Shown here: positions 1 through 12,024 of the stretch, in pieces
Position numbering within the stretch: position 1 is the stretch's first letter
Layout of the letters: every line of letters starts with the position of its first letter
Assembly: GCA_022496205.1 (NCBI GenBank)
Contig: WTXD01000006.1
Location: forward strand, 744,001-808,000
Length of the DNA stretch: 64,000 nucleotides
DNA from: Gloeopeniophorella convolvens
Taxonomy: Eukaryota > Basidiomycota > Agaricomycetes > Russulales
Direction: 5' to 3'
Position numbers and translations under genes: made by a program
The notes under the pieces: generated by a model
What the model was told of the DNA's origin: nothing
The model's input: the letters and a program-made list of their open reading frames with translations, nothing else
Database searches by the model: none

Positions 1-446
1 CTACAGACGTGGTGGGCGCGCTTTGCGCCGTCTTGCGCGCACAGTACGTGACCTAGAAATCATCTGGACTGCCACGGGCGTCGATCCTGGAATTACATGA
101 CGCCGAGTACGGTGTCGCAGACGTCAGCACTTGAGAGGTGTCATAACTCTTTGGCTTGTGTCACTCCGAAGTCAACAGTGCCAGAAGTCACTACGTGTGT
201 ATCGTGTCGGCATGCGCCGTCGCAGAGTGATCGGTCAAACCGCGATAGGATGGGTACAATGCAGAATGGTATACGGCTCGTGAGCGACAACTATGACCGA
301 TCAGGATCGAAAGATAACACGCGCCGCAGGCGCGAAGATTCCATGGTATTGAGATTCGCCGCTCTTCCCGGGCCCAGCCCAATCCCTGCTGCCTGCACAC
401 GAAGGACCCTGGCACGGCCCCTTAAGAACCTGCTCGTGCGAGTTTG
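1..446. other. Intergenic edge, no gene supported
   Basis: Short open frames exist on both strands, but none shows a recognisable motif or a splice structure leading anywhere. The stretch lies downstream of the stop codon of the mob2 gene and probably holds its 3' UTR and terminator. Confidence 0.4.
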
Positions 447-1378
447 TTAGCCCTCGAGGATGCCCATCTCTTTCCAGCGCTCCCAGAGGGCGCCAATTCC
501 AACAGCCGGCGCGTTTGGCGTGCCGCGTACGTCCTTGATGTCCAACAGCTCGTACTCGCGCCCAAACGCGAGGAAGTGCGCAAAGAGCGAGTTGAAGTGG
601 GGCTCCGAGCGCAGGTGGAGGATCTGCGAGTAATGTGCGTGATATATGTGCGCGAATACGCGGAGGAGCTGGCGGTAGACGTGCTTGATAGTCGACGGGA
701 AGGAGGCAGGGAAGTCTTGCCCTATTTGATGGGCGCGTGAATTCACAACGGGGCGATGACGGAAGGCAGCGCAAGCGTACCTGATTTAGTCGGGAAATTA
801 TTCTCATCGTCAAGAAGGTTTTGCACCCAGGTCATCACATAATCGATGTACGTTGGGGCGGGCAGCTGGACGCTCTTGCGGTCCTGATTGATCCAGGTAT
901 AGTTGAGACTTGCCGTACGCATGGCCCGATTAGCACTTGTGCGAAGCGCGCCATATGAAGTTGATAACACTTACGTGGGGCCGGCGGACATGCTTGGACA
1001 AGACTGCTGTGTGCAGCATTCGGATATAACCCCATAAAACATGTTGAGATTCTGAAAGAAGTCAAATACTGGATGGGAGTTCGGATAACGGGAGGCCTGG
1101 CCGTGAGGGTGCTGTTCGCGTACAAGAGAAGGCGACGCACTGTTCACAGCGACCCATTCCATGATGTCAACATATTTTGGCAGCATGACGATAGTTTTGA
1201 AGTTACCCTTGACGAGGGCCGCCTCGACAAAGGGACTGCAGAGATACAGCGGCTTCTGGCCTCCCGGGGTGGCAACAGATGGGGAGGGCGGCACCGAGTC
1301 AGTTGAGCCAGCGTTTGGGAACGTAGCAGAGGTGGGCGTAGGGGAGCGCTTTGGTCCCCGTGGCCCTGAACGTTGCAT
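447..1378 (-). CDS. mob2: MOB kinase activator, Mob2 type
   Basis: Co-activator of NDR/LATS-family kinases (Cbk1/Orb6 type) in polarised growth and morphogenesis. Four exons (1378-1141, 1068-975, 908-781, 721-447) join in phase to 244 residues, the normal length for the family. A short Pro/Ser/Thr-rich leader is followed by the Mob/phocein fold: FVEAALVKGNFKTIV, NLNMFYG, the Cys segment of the zinc site (CCTQQSCPSMSAGP), FPTKSG, and the His pair of the zinc site in HIYHAHY. The ALVKG...LPKYVD segment resembles Mob2 more than Mob1, so the subtype call rests on that and on memory of yeast Mob2. The start at 1378 is chosen because upstream in-frame sequence looks non-coding. The three introns are 72, 66 and 59 nt, all GT-AG. 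The next gene upstream lies on the same strand. Confidence 0.93.
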
Positions 1379-2753
1379 GGACCGTCTGCATATCGAGAAA
1401 GGCAATACGTGTCGTGGAAGGACGCTCATTTGGTATGAGAACAATCGAGGGGATTTATCGCGCACCCTATGGAGTTAAAGAATGACATGAGTGGCCCCTG
1501 TTCTTTCTTATTCGCGGGCACGATCGTAGCGAACGAAGGTCTGGTGGAGGTTCGAGTGTGAGGGTTGGCGAGAACGCTGGCGACAGAGAGGAAGCGAGCG
1601 AGGTTGCTTTCGCCGAGTCGAAACGCGAGTCTCCGTGGCGACTGGCGCTAAACCGCACATCTCGTCACGTGCCTCTGCTAAACCTCGGTCCTCAATCGAC
1701 TCTTCTCGAAAGTGACGTGCTTCGCAACCTTCGCTGTCTCGCACAACTTGTGATTTTAAACGACCAACTTCAGGCGTCGTCAACGCGGATTCTGGGGTAC
1801 TAGAAGTACGTACAGCATAAGACAATTATGCCTGTTCGCACCCAACCAACAATATCGTGGACGGGCCCCGAGCTGATCACTTCGATCCCCACTCTTAGCC
1901 ACGGTGGCTCTTGCGCATCCCCCGCGCGTTGATCGGCCTTCCCTTGCTCCTCCGATGACAACGGCCTCTCTCGGGCCCAAACGATGTCCGTTTGTTTCTA
2001 TGTCCAATGCTCCACCTTCCGAAGCACGTCGAGGGGTCGACAACCTGGCAAAACGGGCGCGCACTTTACACGCCCAGGTCGAGATCACCCCACACATCAG
2101 TCGCCCGCACCAACCCACCGATGTTTTCGCTCGTCCACAGACGCGCGGGCGCAATCAAGCAGCCACGGTCGCCTGTTTGGCCACTCGGTCCTCGTGCCGG
2201 AGGCACTGGTACCCCGTATCTGCAGCTTCCATCAACACCCACAAGGAGCAATCAAAACTGCTTCCACCTCAATGCGGCGACGGCGTGGCTGAGCTCGCCA
2301 TGCCTGATCCTGGCACATATAGGGCTCAGATTTGACTCTCGATCCTGCCAGGCGTTGTTGGTATATTGATCTATTCATACCTCATTTGCAATCGTATACC
2401 TCCGCCTGTGTACAAACCCAAGGGACGCTTCGTGGCCCTGTTACCAAAGACCTTACTTCTGAGCGTGCGGCGCATCGGGAGATGAAGCCGAAATCACCAC
2501 GCAACGTTAAGCTGCTCAGCACGCCCTTCTCTAAACTTGTCGCAGCGTCATCACAGTTCGCGCAGCATGATGAAATCATGGCCTTTCGCTGGTCTAAGGC
2601 AATCTAGTAATGTGGGTAATAGTACAGGTACATACAACAAGTGAAGTCATCCGGGATCTAGCCGTTACAGTACATTACAAGATCTTCTAGTCATCCGCCA
2701 GGGACCATCAACAAGGGTGATCATACAACTCATTATCATACAAATGCGAGTAA
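1379..2753. other. Intergenic, promoter side of mob2
   Basis: About 1.4 kb between the mob2 start and the stop of the zinc-finger regulator. Several overlapping open frames of 60-143 codons occur on both strands with no motif and no convincing splice sites. I read them as chance frames in GC-rich DNA. It should contain the mob2 promoter and the 3' UTR of the regulator. Confidence 0.5.
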
Positions 2754-5499
2754 TCATAAATCAGGGCGTAGCGCTTGCATGCCTTCGTGTCCTACGCTCG
2801 CTCCGTGACCATCATCGGCGACGATTTTCATCAAATCGATCCAAAGTCCGGTAGAGTCGCTCTGCCCACTGCGCAGGAAGCTGCGGATGTATGCGAGCCA
2901 CTGGCCGAGCACGCGGAAGCGGGCGTCGGGCGAGGCGAGGAAGCTGGGCTTGCCCGAGACGTCCTCCTGCAGCGCGACGAGCGACGCCTGTGCAAGCCAA
3001 TAGTACGGCATCGCGTTGCGCGCGAAATGCGGCTCCTGAGCGGCCTTGTCTGCGGAAGGCTCGTCCGAGGCGCCGATCCAGCCCTGCAGCCAGTTGTGCA
3101 GGGTGTATTGGAGCACAAAGTCGTGCGCCTTGCCGCCGGCAAGATCGCGATGGTCCGGCGCTAGATCTGCGCGGGAGGCACGCGCCGAGGAGGAGTAGAT
3201 GGAACTGAGAACCGAGTTGATGAGAACAAAGTGTGCGAAGGTCGGCAGGGTGAGCGAGGAAGTGGGCATGCGCATATCGCCGAGCACTGCGAGTGCAGCC
3301 TTCTTGTTGACACCGGCCAGCCGCGTTGCCACCGAACCGTACGAGGAGGGCTGCTGGAGGTGCGAGTACCACTCCTGGGACGACGAGGCCTTCCAGAGCG
3401 TGTCCTCGGTGGGCAAGCACCATTCCAATTCTGATGCGAAGAAAGAGGGCGGGAGAGAGAAGAAGACGTTTTGGCAGCAATCATGGACATAGGCGAGCGC
3501 GAGAATGCTGTTCCCAGAGTCAGCATCCGGTGAAGTGGAGGGAAAGAACGTTCTGCGCACCGTTTCATTGCCTCGTGGGTGACCCAATTCCTCCATGCAC
3601 CTTCTATTTGCGACGCATCGGCCGTTGAGAGATCTGGGGGCGACCAGTTCGAGCACGCAGCCATAAGGCCGCACCGCCTGATCAGCTAGAAGACAATGAG
3701 CGAGTTGTCCCGTGGGCAAGGAGAGCAGGCACCTACCATGACAAGGACTCCATGGAAGTGACCCGAGGCGGCGCGGTGGTCAACGGTCTCCCGGAACAAG
3801 CTGACAGCCTGAATGAGGACCCCGGTAAGGATCAGGTCCATCATTTCTTCCGATTCCGTGGGATTTTTCGCCTGATGGAGTATGAGAAATTGTTACGAAG
3901 CGAGCTAATTCAGTGCTCACCACTTGCAGGAAGCTCTCGCGGATGCTGTGGAGTGTCTGGGAGACGAAGTCCCTCGCCGCTCGAGTTTTGACGAACTGAG
4001 CGCCGCAGGCTTGCATCGCGCGAATCAACATGGGCGACTTTCCCTCAAACGACCAGGTCGAGGCGTGCACAATGGGCATGTGTGATTGAAACACGGTGTG
4101 AAATAGGTATACTAAGACAGCGGTCAGCCTCTGGCGCCAAAGGAAGCGCGAGGGCGCTCACAATAATGCTGCAATTCGGCCTCCGCCGGACCGACGGAGG
4201 TGTCTTTTGGGGACAAGTCAATCGGGGATGCTTCCCGCGCGACCAACAACGAGGATGGGGCGCTCCCGCCCAATAGGCCCATGCCGCTGGCTGCTGTTGC
4301 GTCACCGGATAACGGTGCGATGTACGACTCGACGTCCAGCGACGGGCATGCCGTAAGAACGTCACCCATCATCCATTGCGGCTGCGCCTCGTAACCAAAG
4401 TCCAACAAGCCATGGGAGGTTGGGACGAAGTCCTGCTGATGCATGTTGTATGAGTGCTCCGGGTACACCGAGACCATATCCTGCGGCATAATCTTCGCGA
4501 GCGACTCGTCGAGCATGTGCACCTCGGGTGCGTAACCGTAGTCTGCGGCAATGTCGAAGAGGTCCGAGCGTGGCGACATGGACGAGCTCGTCGTAGCCGA
4601 ACCAGACAGCTCTGGGCACGCATTTGAGTAGGAGGTCGACGGCTCGTAGAGGAGCTCGGTGGGGGAGATTGGCGAGATGTCAAATCCGGACGACGCTGCG
4701 CCGAGGCTGGTGACAAGAGAAATGTCCGTCTCGTCGTCGATATCGTAGCCGTACGCGTTCGAGTAGAGCATCGGGTTGCGCAAAGGCGGCGTAAGACGTG
4801 GCGAGGCGGAGGAAACGGAGCTCGCATCGACAGCTGCCTTTTGCGCTGCTTTTCGGCGAGCAGCCGCGGCCGCCTTCTTCTCGCGAGATTGCGCAGGATC
4901 GTTAATGAAGATGCACTCCTTGCCACGCGAAGTGCATTTGGTGCAGGGCTGCTTCAAGTCGCATTTCACTTTGGATTCCGCGCACGCCTGGCAGGACTTG
5001 CGGCGCGACTTGTTCTGGTTCAAGCTGCGAGCACGTGAGCGAACAAGTCGCGCCAGTTTGGAACTCGGACTCACAGGTCACCGCAGCTGCGCTTGTGCCT
5101 TGTGAGGAGGTCGCTGCGGGTGAACTCGGAAAGGCAAGTCTGGAAGTGGCATTTAGAAAGAGAGAAGACGAGACGATCGAGAGTTGACGTACATCGCAGC
5201 GATGAAGTCTCTCGTTGGTATCTGGGCGGAGGTCAGGATCCGCACTAATAAGGTTCGACGGAGAACGTACGGGTCCGGAGGTGGCGGTTGAGATGGGTCG
5301 TGCGAGTGAATTTAGCAGGGCAAAGCGGACAATGCTTTGACTGGGGGAGAGATGGCCGGTTTCCTTTGTGGGAGCGCATCCTTGAGGAGTGCTCATCCTG
5401 AGGAGAGACGAGTGAGCCCATGGAGGAGGAGGCGATGGCGTTGGGCGGGTAGAGGGTGCCGTTGTGGGAGTCGTAGATAGCAGCGACGGTAGGATCCAT
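2754..5499 (-). CDS. Hybrid C2H2 / Zn2Cys6 fungal transcription factor
   Basis: Predicted nuclear DNA-binding regulator of 796 residues in eight exons (5499-5271, 5221-5193, 5139-5075, 5024-4162, 4111-3921, 3871-3737, 3685-3561, 3507-2754). Three zinc modules lie in tandem: a C2H2 finger (Cys57, Cys60, His73, His77), a C2HC finger (Cys85, Cys88, His101, Cys105) and a perfect binuclear cluster (Cys119, 122, 129, 135, 138, 145). A basic Ala/Lys linker follows, then a Ser-rich acidic region with several aromatic residues that could activate transcription. The C-terminal part from about residue 415 resembles fungal_trans, with a W..WV.HE..KR signature spliced across the intron at 3508-3560. The 29-nt second exon links the two fingers in phase. 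Targets are unknown. It points away from the polyketide synthase some 6.5 kb away, so a role in that cluster is only a possibility. Confidence 0.9.
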
Positions 5500-5555
5500 T
5501 GTTGCCCGGAATACTGTGAGGAGGGTAAAGCCCGTTGCAGAGACATGTCGGATGG

Positions 5556-5562
5556 TTTATAT
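5556..5562 (-). promoter_or_regulatory. Candidate TATA box of the zinc-finger regulator
   Basis: On the minus strand the sequence reads CATATAAA, about 57 bases before the predicted start codon at 5499. Spacing is plausible for a short 5' UTR. The assignment is positional only. Confidence 0.35.
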
Positions 5563-8500
5563 GCAAGGAAGGGCATCACAAGGCAGGAGGACCGGCCCAG
5601 TGGCCGAACTGTGTCGATGGGTGAACGAGGCCCTCGAAGCGCTGAAACCTTAGCGGCTTCGCCCATCATTCGGGATGACACGCGAAAAACACGGTACGGC
5701 GACTATCCCCAGATGGATCTTCGCCTTTGCGCGGTTCGGCGCGTCACCGCCAACGCGTCCGCTCTGTCCGCTCTGGCACCCGGGGCCTCGCAGGGCGGCA
5801 GAGCGTCGCAATTATCCCCTGCCTCCCTTCGGATCCTCGTCCCGCACTTCCGACCTGCAAATGCGTCATCTCTTTCCCACGTCCGGCCCTCCCTCCCCGG
5901 CCGCTGAGCTCGAATCCCCCACACGTTCGACTCCGCGAGACCCTCGGATTCCCGCCTCTCTCTCAGAGCCTCTTGATCCTCCTAGAGGGGGTCGTCTGCT
6001 CTGGGGGTCAAAATCCCGTGAAATCACCGCCTTCCGTTTCCGCGCGACATGGCAACTCGGAGTCTGCGGCGCGACCCAACCGCCGCCATCCAGCAGCCGC
6101 CTCGCTCGCGTGGCGACGTCATTACCAGGCCAAACTGCCTCCCAGGAATAACTTCGTGATTCCCGCATTGTCTGCTGAGCCTGCACGGTGCGAGATCCCG
6201 ATGCACTCTCAGCGGATTCCCCGTCTAGATCTATCTCCACCCCGCCCGACGGCACTCTCCGCACTTCGGTCCGACCGCCGAGGCCCCTGACATCAGAAAC
6301 CGCTAAATCACCCAGATCTTGCCCCAGCCAGCGATTCACCTTCCACCTGTTTTGTGGACGCCCCCTGGCGCGCTTTCTCACAGCCACGCTGCAGACGCTT
6401 CCTTGCCCGCCGATGCCCAATGACTCCCCTGCATTTCGATGGCCGTTAGATAGCACATACTCCTAGCCACGTACGCGCCATACGACCAGCTCTGCAGGCA
6501 CCTGCAATGCTGCGATGATGCCAGTAGCACGATCCAGCCGACTGAGCGCAGCTCGTCGTGCCAGACAGGATGCGTTCCCATCCATCAATGCCGTCATCCT
6601 TCTTCGGGCCGATGTCCCATTCGTCATGCAATTCACTTGATCGGAGGCCGCCCGAGGAACCAGCAACGTGTCCTTCCCTCTCAACAGGCGCATCTGTGCT
6701 TGGGCCCAGAACCGCAGGGAGATATCCTCTCTTTGTCTCACCGCGTCCCAGGAAGGGCTCGACGCACGTCGAACGCAGGCGGTACGCTCGCAACAGGCGC
6801 GCATCACTCGCCTTCCGCAATCGCGCGACCGTTGACGTCCAAGCCGTTCTAATCGTGAGCGCCATGACCTCGCGAGAAGGCGAGGCGTGGCGTCTGTTTC
6901 CTTGCAGAAAGTCTTCCAGGACCAAGGGCAGCCACATGCTGCCTGCCGGCCAGGACGGTAGCTGTCCCGTTTTGTCCACTATCCTGGACGGGGGACGGTT
7001 GTCCGCTCTGTTGCCACGCGATGCTGTTCACCGCATATAGACCGAGAGGTCACGGCCTTGCCAGTATTACCGGTAGACGTCAGTAAACAATGAGTGGTGA
7101 CCGGGCCATGCATGACTTCATAGTAATCCATTCAGAAAGTTCCAAATAATGGTTCGGAACGCCTCTCCACCGGTGCCATACCAGTAATCGATCTCGTGGA
7201 GGCGGCAATAAGTCGTTGCGAACTAGAAGCTGCCTGTCTACGCATTCCAGGACAATGCAAGAAGATGGATTAAGCTTGCGTAGATGGGAAGACATGCATA
7301 AAGCTTGCAATACTACCGAAGAGGGAGGAGAGGACCTCCGGGTTGGCCCGGGGGCAGGCGGTGCCACTATAGGCAGGTCTTTCCGTAGATCAGGGACCGT
7401 GCGCTTATGTTCCCCAGACAAGCCAAAGTAATCTCGCTCCTGCCCTTGGGGTCAGCGCGTCTTCCTCAATTCCCTCCCTATCCTCGACGTCACAGTATTA
7501 TGAATTGATTAATGAAAAGCCCGGGGTCGTACGACATGAAAACTATACTTGTGAATATCTCGCCTGCGGTCAGATCCGAGGACTACCATCTTCAGGGCTG
7601 ATGAAGGACGCGGTCGAGAACGCTATGATCTCATAGGTTGAGGAATCACGGCGATAGCTTGATGTTACGGATCTTTTCATTATTTTCATGTGCGCTCTGG
7701 GGTCGTTGTCAGCAGGAGACGCGGATGAATCGCAAGGGAATAAGAAAGAAAGCTTATTTGGAACCAGCGGGCATGGAGCTCGGGCCGTACGCTCTTCGAT
7801 CGGGAATCTATCGCGGCCTCTTGACACGGCGTGGTTCGTGTTGACACGGACGCCGCGCTACCGCCATCAGCAAAGAGCGCTAGATGCTGATGGCCCCGGG
7901 AGTGCCGACGCCGCGGCGGACCCAGTATCCAGTGAGCGCGAACCTGTGCCCCAGCGTCAGACTGTCATTGGGGCGAACTTGCCGCAACACCTGCCATCTG
8001 GGGAAGTCCTCTTCCCTGCTTCATGCCCTGATAAATGACGCAGCTGCAGACGCGTCATGGACGTCCTTGGATGTCTTCGGTACCTTCCAATGGTCAGACG
8101 GGTTCGGATACATGGGCCGCACTGAAAGTTAGGATCCTCATGTAGCAAAAACTCGTAGGCGAATCAAGGCGTCCTCAAGGCTGCAGGTGACCCCCAATAA
8201 GAAAATCACCTGCAAAAATGCGTAGGTTGTTAGCGATACAAGTTTCAATGTGCCGATCAAACGAACAGAACGTGGTTGGGGAGCTACTGCTCATTTGAAT
8301 TGGTTTGCCTCCTTCGAAATCGAAATCCTCGCGGAGTTGGTGCTGGCGACGTTGGCGAGAACCCCGCACGACCCGTGAACTGGAGGTTCTGTGATCAGCA
8401 CGAGCTGTACCCCGCGCTAGCCACGAGGCGTGGGGGTTCGTGGCCTCCGCAAGACATGCCACGGAAGCGATGTTCAACGCGGTGTCGCCAGTGTAAAAGC

Positions 8501-11500
8501 ATAATGACGTTGTCTACCCTCGATCGCGACTCGGACGCGTCCCACAATGCTATCCTCGACGACAATCAGCCAACTTACGCACAGTTGAACAGCAGTTCGG
8601 AAGGCCGCACCGAAATTCCTGTCCAGGGCCTAGAGTGCACAGAGGGCGCCTCCGACTCGCAACCTTCCTAAGTCTCTTACCCCATTTGGGCAACCCAGTA
8701 CACCCTCCTCTTGCACCGAGATGAAGACCTTCCTTTGCAGCAGTTGTGTTTGGATACATGGCTGGAAACACGCGCCTGATGGACATTGTTTACAACAGGT
8801 CCAGTGAGACTGGACACGGACTCCGAGCAAGGCCAATGCTCCGGTGCGAGGCTGGTTTTTTGATGAACAAGTTCCCGCGCGCGAGGGCGGAGACACCTTG
8901 ATTGGTCCTGTGTGTTTAGCCGATATGCTCCTGATGAGTTGGTGACACGACCGGACACTTGGCCAGTACCCCCTGGCGAAGGGTCCATGGCGCGCATAGC
9001 TTTGAGATGAACGACGGAAACCATGAGGGGCCCCCACGGTGGATAAGCTGCGCGCGCGCCCGTGATTTCCGACTGGCGACCATGGGCACACGGTGAGACC
9101 CGACTGCTCTATGTCGAGGCCAGGAAGGTGTGTCGGGTGAAGGAGGTAGCGTCTTGGCTTCGGCTGTCCTCGAAGCTCGGGTGTCGGGGATCATCAGCTT
9201 TGTGGCGACACCAATCTTAGACAGAGTGCATTCCGCAACGGCAGGCAACGGCAAAGAGCGACCAAGTGTCGCGTCGGGATCATGAGACCGTTCTGGCGGC
9301 CGTGTAAGACCATTTCAGGACGATCGAGATCCTGTTCGCAGGCACTGGACGGTTGCTTGTACCGGACGAGCAGGGACGGGTGCGTGGCGCCACCGTCAGT
9401 CGAAATCCTGTTGGCACGTGGTTTCAGGAGGGCGACGTGGATCAGGCAAGTTCGGGACGAACGTCTGGATCGTAGGGCTATGACGTCGTCGGGTACAAGG
9501 ACTCGGGAAGGTGGCCCGGACAGCGACGACCAGGGCGATTTCGCACCGCAGCGGCGATGACGTCGTTTCCGGTTGATCAGGCGTCTCTTCAGCCCAAGAC
9601 GCCGCGTCTCTCCAGTCTCTGATTGGTCTTGACCATCGATGGAAGCCTTTTACACATAGAATAAGGTTTCTCGGAACCTTTTCTCCCGGTGTTTCCTACG
9701 CCTCGCCAGCACAGAAAGGCCTTGTGTTCTAAACGAAAACACATTTCTTCCGATTCGTGCCACTAGCATAGGGCCGCATTGCGTCCTGTCGCTTGAGATA
9801 GGAGATATGAACACCTGCAGGCCCGGCGATGTGGAAAAGAAGGACATTTATGGGAGGTGGAACTGGCGAGATTCGGGTCAACTGACACGAATCAGGCATG
9901 GTGCGTTTCCCACCTCTGCGCGCAAAGTCGCATGATTATGCGCGATATGGGACAGGCTGTTGCTGTATGACCGAGCTGTGCCCTTCGATGAACTTTCCAT
10001 GCGAGTCGTGCAGACGTTCATTGAATTGGACAGGTCAGTGTACGGAGCGTCGGAGCGTCGGAGCGTCGGAGCGTCGGAACGACGGAACATTCCGTGTGCG
10101 ATTTGGCCTAGTTTGGCCGTGATTCGGCTCGTCTCGAAGCCCAAAGGCCCACTGGGCCACTTTGCCCTAGCTTCACGCTCGGGCCTTGCGTGCCAGGCCT
10201 GAGCGCTACGCTCTACAGCACCGCTCTATCACCACATTTGACTTCCACCTCACTCGCGGGACTGCCATGGGACGTGCGCGATCATTTCGCCGCTACGTCC
10301 GGGTCTCCTCGGATGAGCGACTCGAACAGGACTAGATTGGCCCATTTGAATTACAGTGGTACCCGGTAACGTCTGTTCCTGCTTCCTGCTCGCCCATGTG
10401 GAATGGAAGGAGGGTGCCTATGTACAACGCGACCGTTGACAGACGTGCCCGCAGGACAATACCTTCCGGCAAAATCTCTGCGCTCAATTAACAATCTGCT
10501 ATAGCCTTGCGGTATGCCCCGATAACTGCGTAGATTGATGAGCACCAACTTCCAGATTTTTCTCGAGGAAACTCACGAGCCATGCTGCACGCACCAGAGA
10601 AGCAGCAACAAACTGCGGACCATTGGCGTGGGTGTGACGGAGTTCCGCTGCGCTAGAAAGCGATTGATCGATCTCAAGCATTGGTTGCCCCGGTGTCCCT
10701 TGGTCCAGCAAGTTGGCTAACCGATCAGCGTCCGGTTCCCTGGGCTGGACGTCGGAATTAACTGGCAGAGATGCAGAAATGCCTACAGCCGGTCATCTGG
10801 GAGTCGTGAACGCGAGCCCGTGACGACGATGTGGAGCATCTGGCAACGCGGAACAATATCATGCGTGCTGATGGCTAGATGGGCGCACCGAATTGCGAGC
10901 AGACCCTACCAGACCCTACCCGAGCCCTGCACATGCATGGGGCAATTCCCCAAGAATTGGGAGTCCAGGGGCCAGCTTCTCATGGTGAATACGCACGGAG
11001 GAGATGAATGTGAATGCTCCAGAGATCGTTCCCGGTGCTCCAAGGGGATAGGGCTCGGGACTGCGGGACCTTGCCCGGGCAACTCAGTAGCAGAGTTGAT
11101 TTGTCTTGACGTAGCGTGAACTCGAGCCCTCCGCATGACGATTGCGACTTACCAATTGATATCCACCTAGCTGCCATGCATGCTCATAGCGTTCGATTGT
11201 CGAGCGGTCGGGGGTTACCGGAGTTCAGCAGGGTTCTGCGGCGATGCCAGGCAGCTACAGCGGTCTTTCGGATCCGTCCCAGTCCGCGTCATGCATCATG
11301 CATCATGGCGACGTGGGAAACCTGCACGTGGTGAGCGCCGTCCCGTGACCATCATCGCGTTCAGAAGTCCGGCTATTACCGCGGGCGTCTTGGCGGCCTT
11401 CTTTCCTGCCTCACGAGCTGTTCTTCACTCGTACTTAGCCTTGCATGGCCATCGGTCGCGCCCGTTTTCCTCGCAGAATACGCGTCTATTTCACCCTTTC

Positions 11501-11815
11501 TTTTGGTCCTCCTTATGGGCTTGATCTTTTCTTCCACCCTGTGATATCAAGTCGAACTCCCAGTCAAGGCATTCGAGCTGACTACATCGTTCTGTACTGT
11601 GGGGTACGTGCTCTTGCGAAAGTGGATTTGCCTGAGGTTTTTGCGTCTATATCTATTTGTTGTTAATCTATCTCCCTGTTTCGATGCCTCTTGACCCGAG
11701 ACTTTGACGCCTCTGGGTGTCAGATGGCGTGCAGACAGCTTTGCGGTCGAGGTGATTACCAGTCACCAGTAGCCCTAGCGGCTGCGCATGCGTTTAACCT
11801 TGGATTTCGCTCCAT
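5563..11815. other. 6.3-kb gene-poor region upstream of the polyketide synthase
   Basis: No gene could be supported. The GC-rich part from 5.6 to 7.0 kb carries long overlapping frames on both strands (up to about 195 codons) with no domain motif and no coherent splicing, typical of chance frames. The remainder is broken into short frames. No transposase, reverse transcriptase, long terminal repeat or tRNA was recognised, though old decayed elements cannot be excluded by eye. The left end should hold the promoter of the zinc-finger regulator and the right end the upstream region of the PKS. Confidence 0.45.
10043..10088. repeat. 8-bp tandem repeat (CGGAGCGT)n
   Basis: Four perfect tandem copies of CGGAGCGT occupy 10043-10074. 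A fifth variant copy (CGGAACGA) and a partial CGGAAC follow. It lies in the gene-poor region and is a simple microsatellite-like array. Confidence 0.9.
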
Positions 11816-11826
11816 TTTATATATAG
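11816..11826 (+). promoter_or_regulatory. Candidate TATA box of the polyketide synthase
   Basis: TTTTATATATAG lies about 200 bases before the PKS start codon at 12025. It is the strongest TATA-like string in the upstream sequence. The distance implies a 5' UTR of roughly 150-170 bases. Confidence 0.4.
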
Positions 11827-12024
11827 GAATACTTTGTGCGGTTTTTCGGCGGGCAGCGGTAACGATTCTGGCGCGTGTCCGCCGAACATTAGGTGGCAAT
11901 TAGTCAGTCTTGGGGGAAGGAGGCTTCATACGGGCTACGCTCAACTCTAGTTCTCACCTGCCATACTCACTGTTCTTGTCATACAGGTAGCTTCTCAAGC
12001 TCCAAGGACGGATAAATCATAATC

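Noticed and set aside
5866..6456. 196-codon minus-strand frame and overlapping plus-strand frames upstream of the zinc-finger regulator
   Set aside because: Overlapping frames in four phases in GC-rich DNA, Arg/Gly-rich composition, no domain or splice signals.
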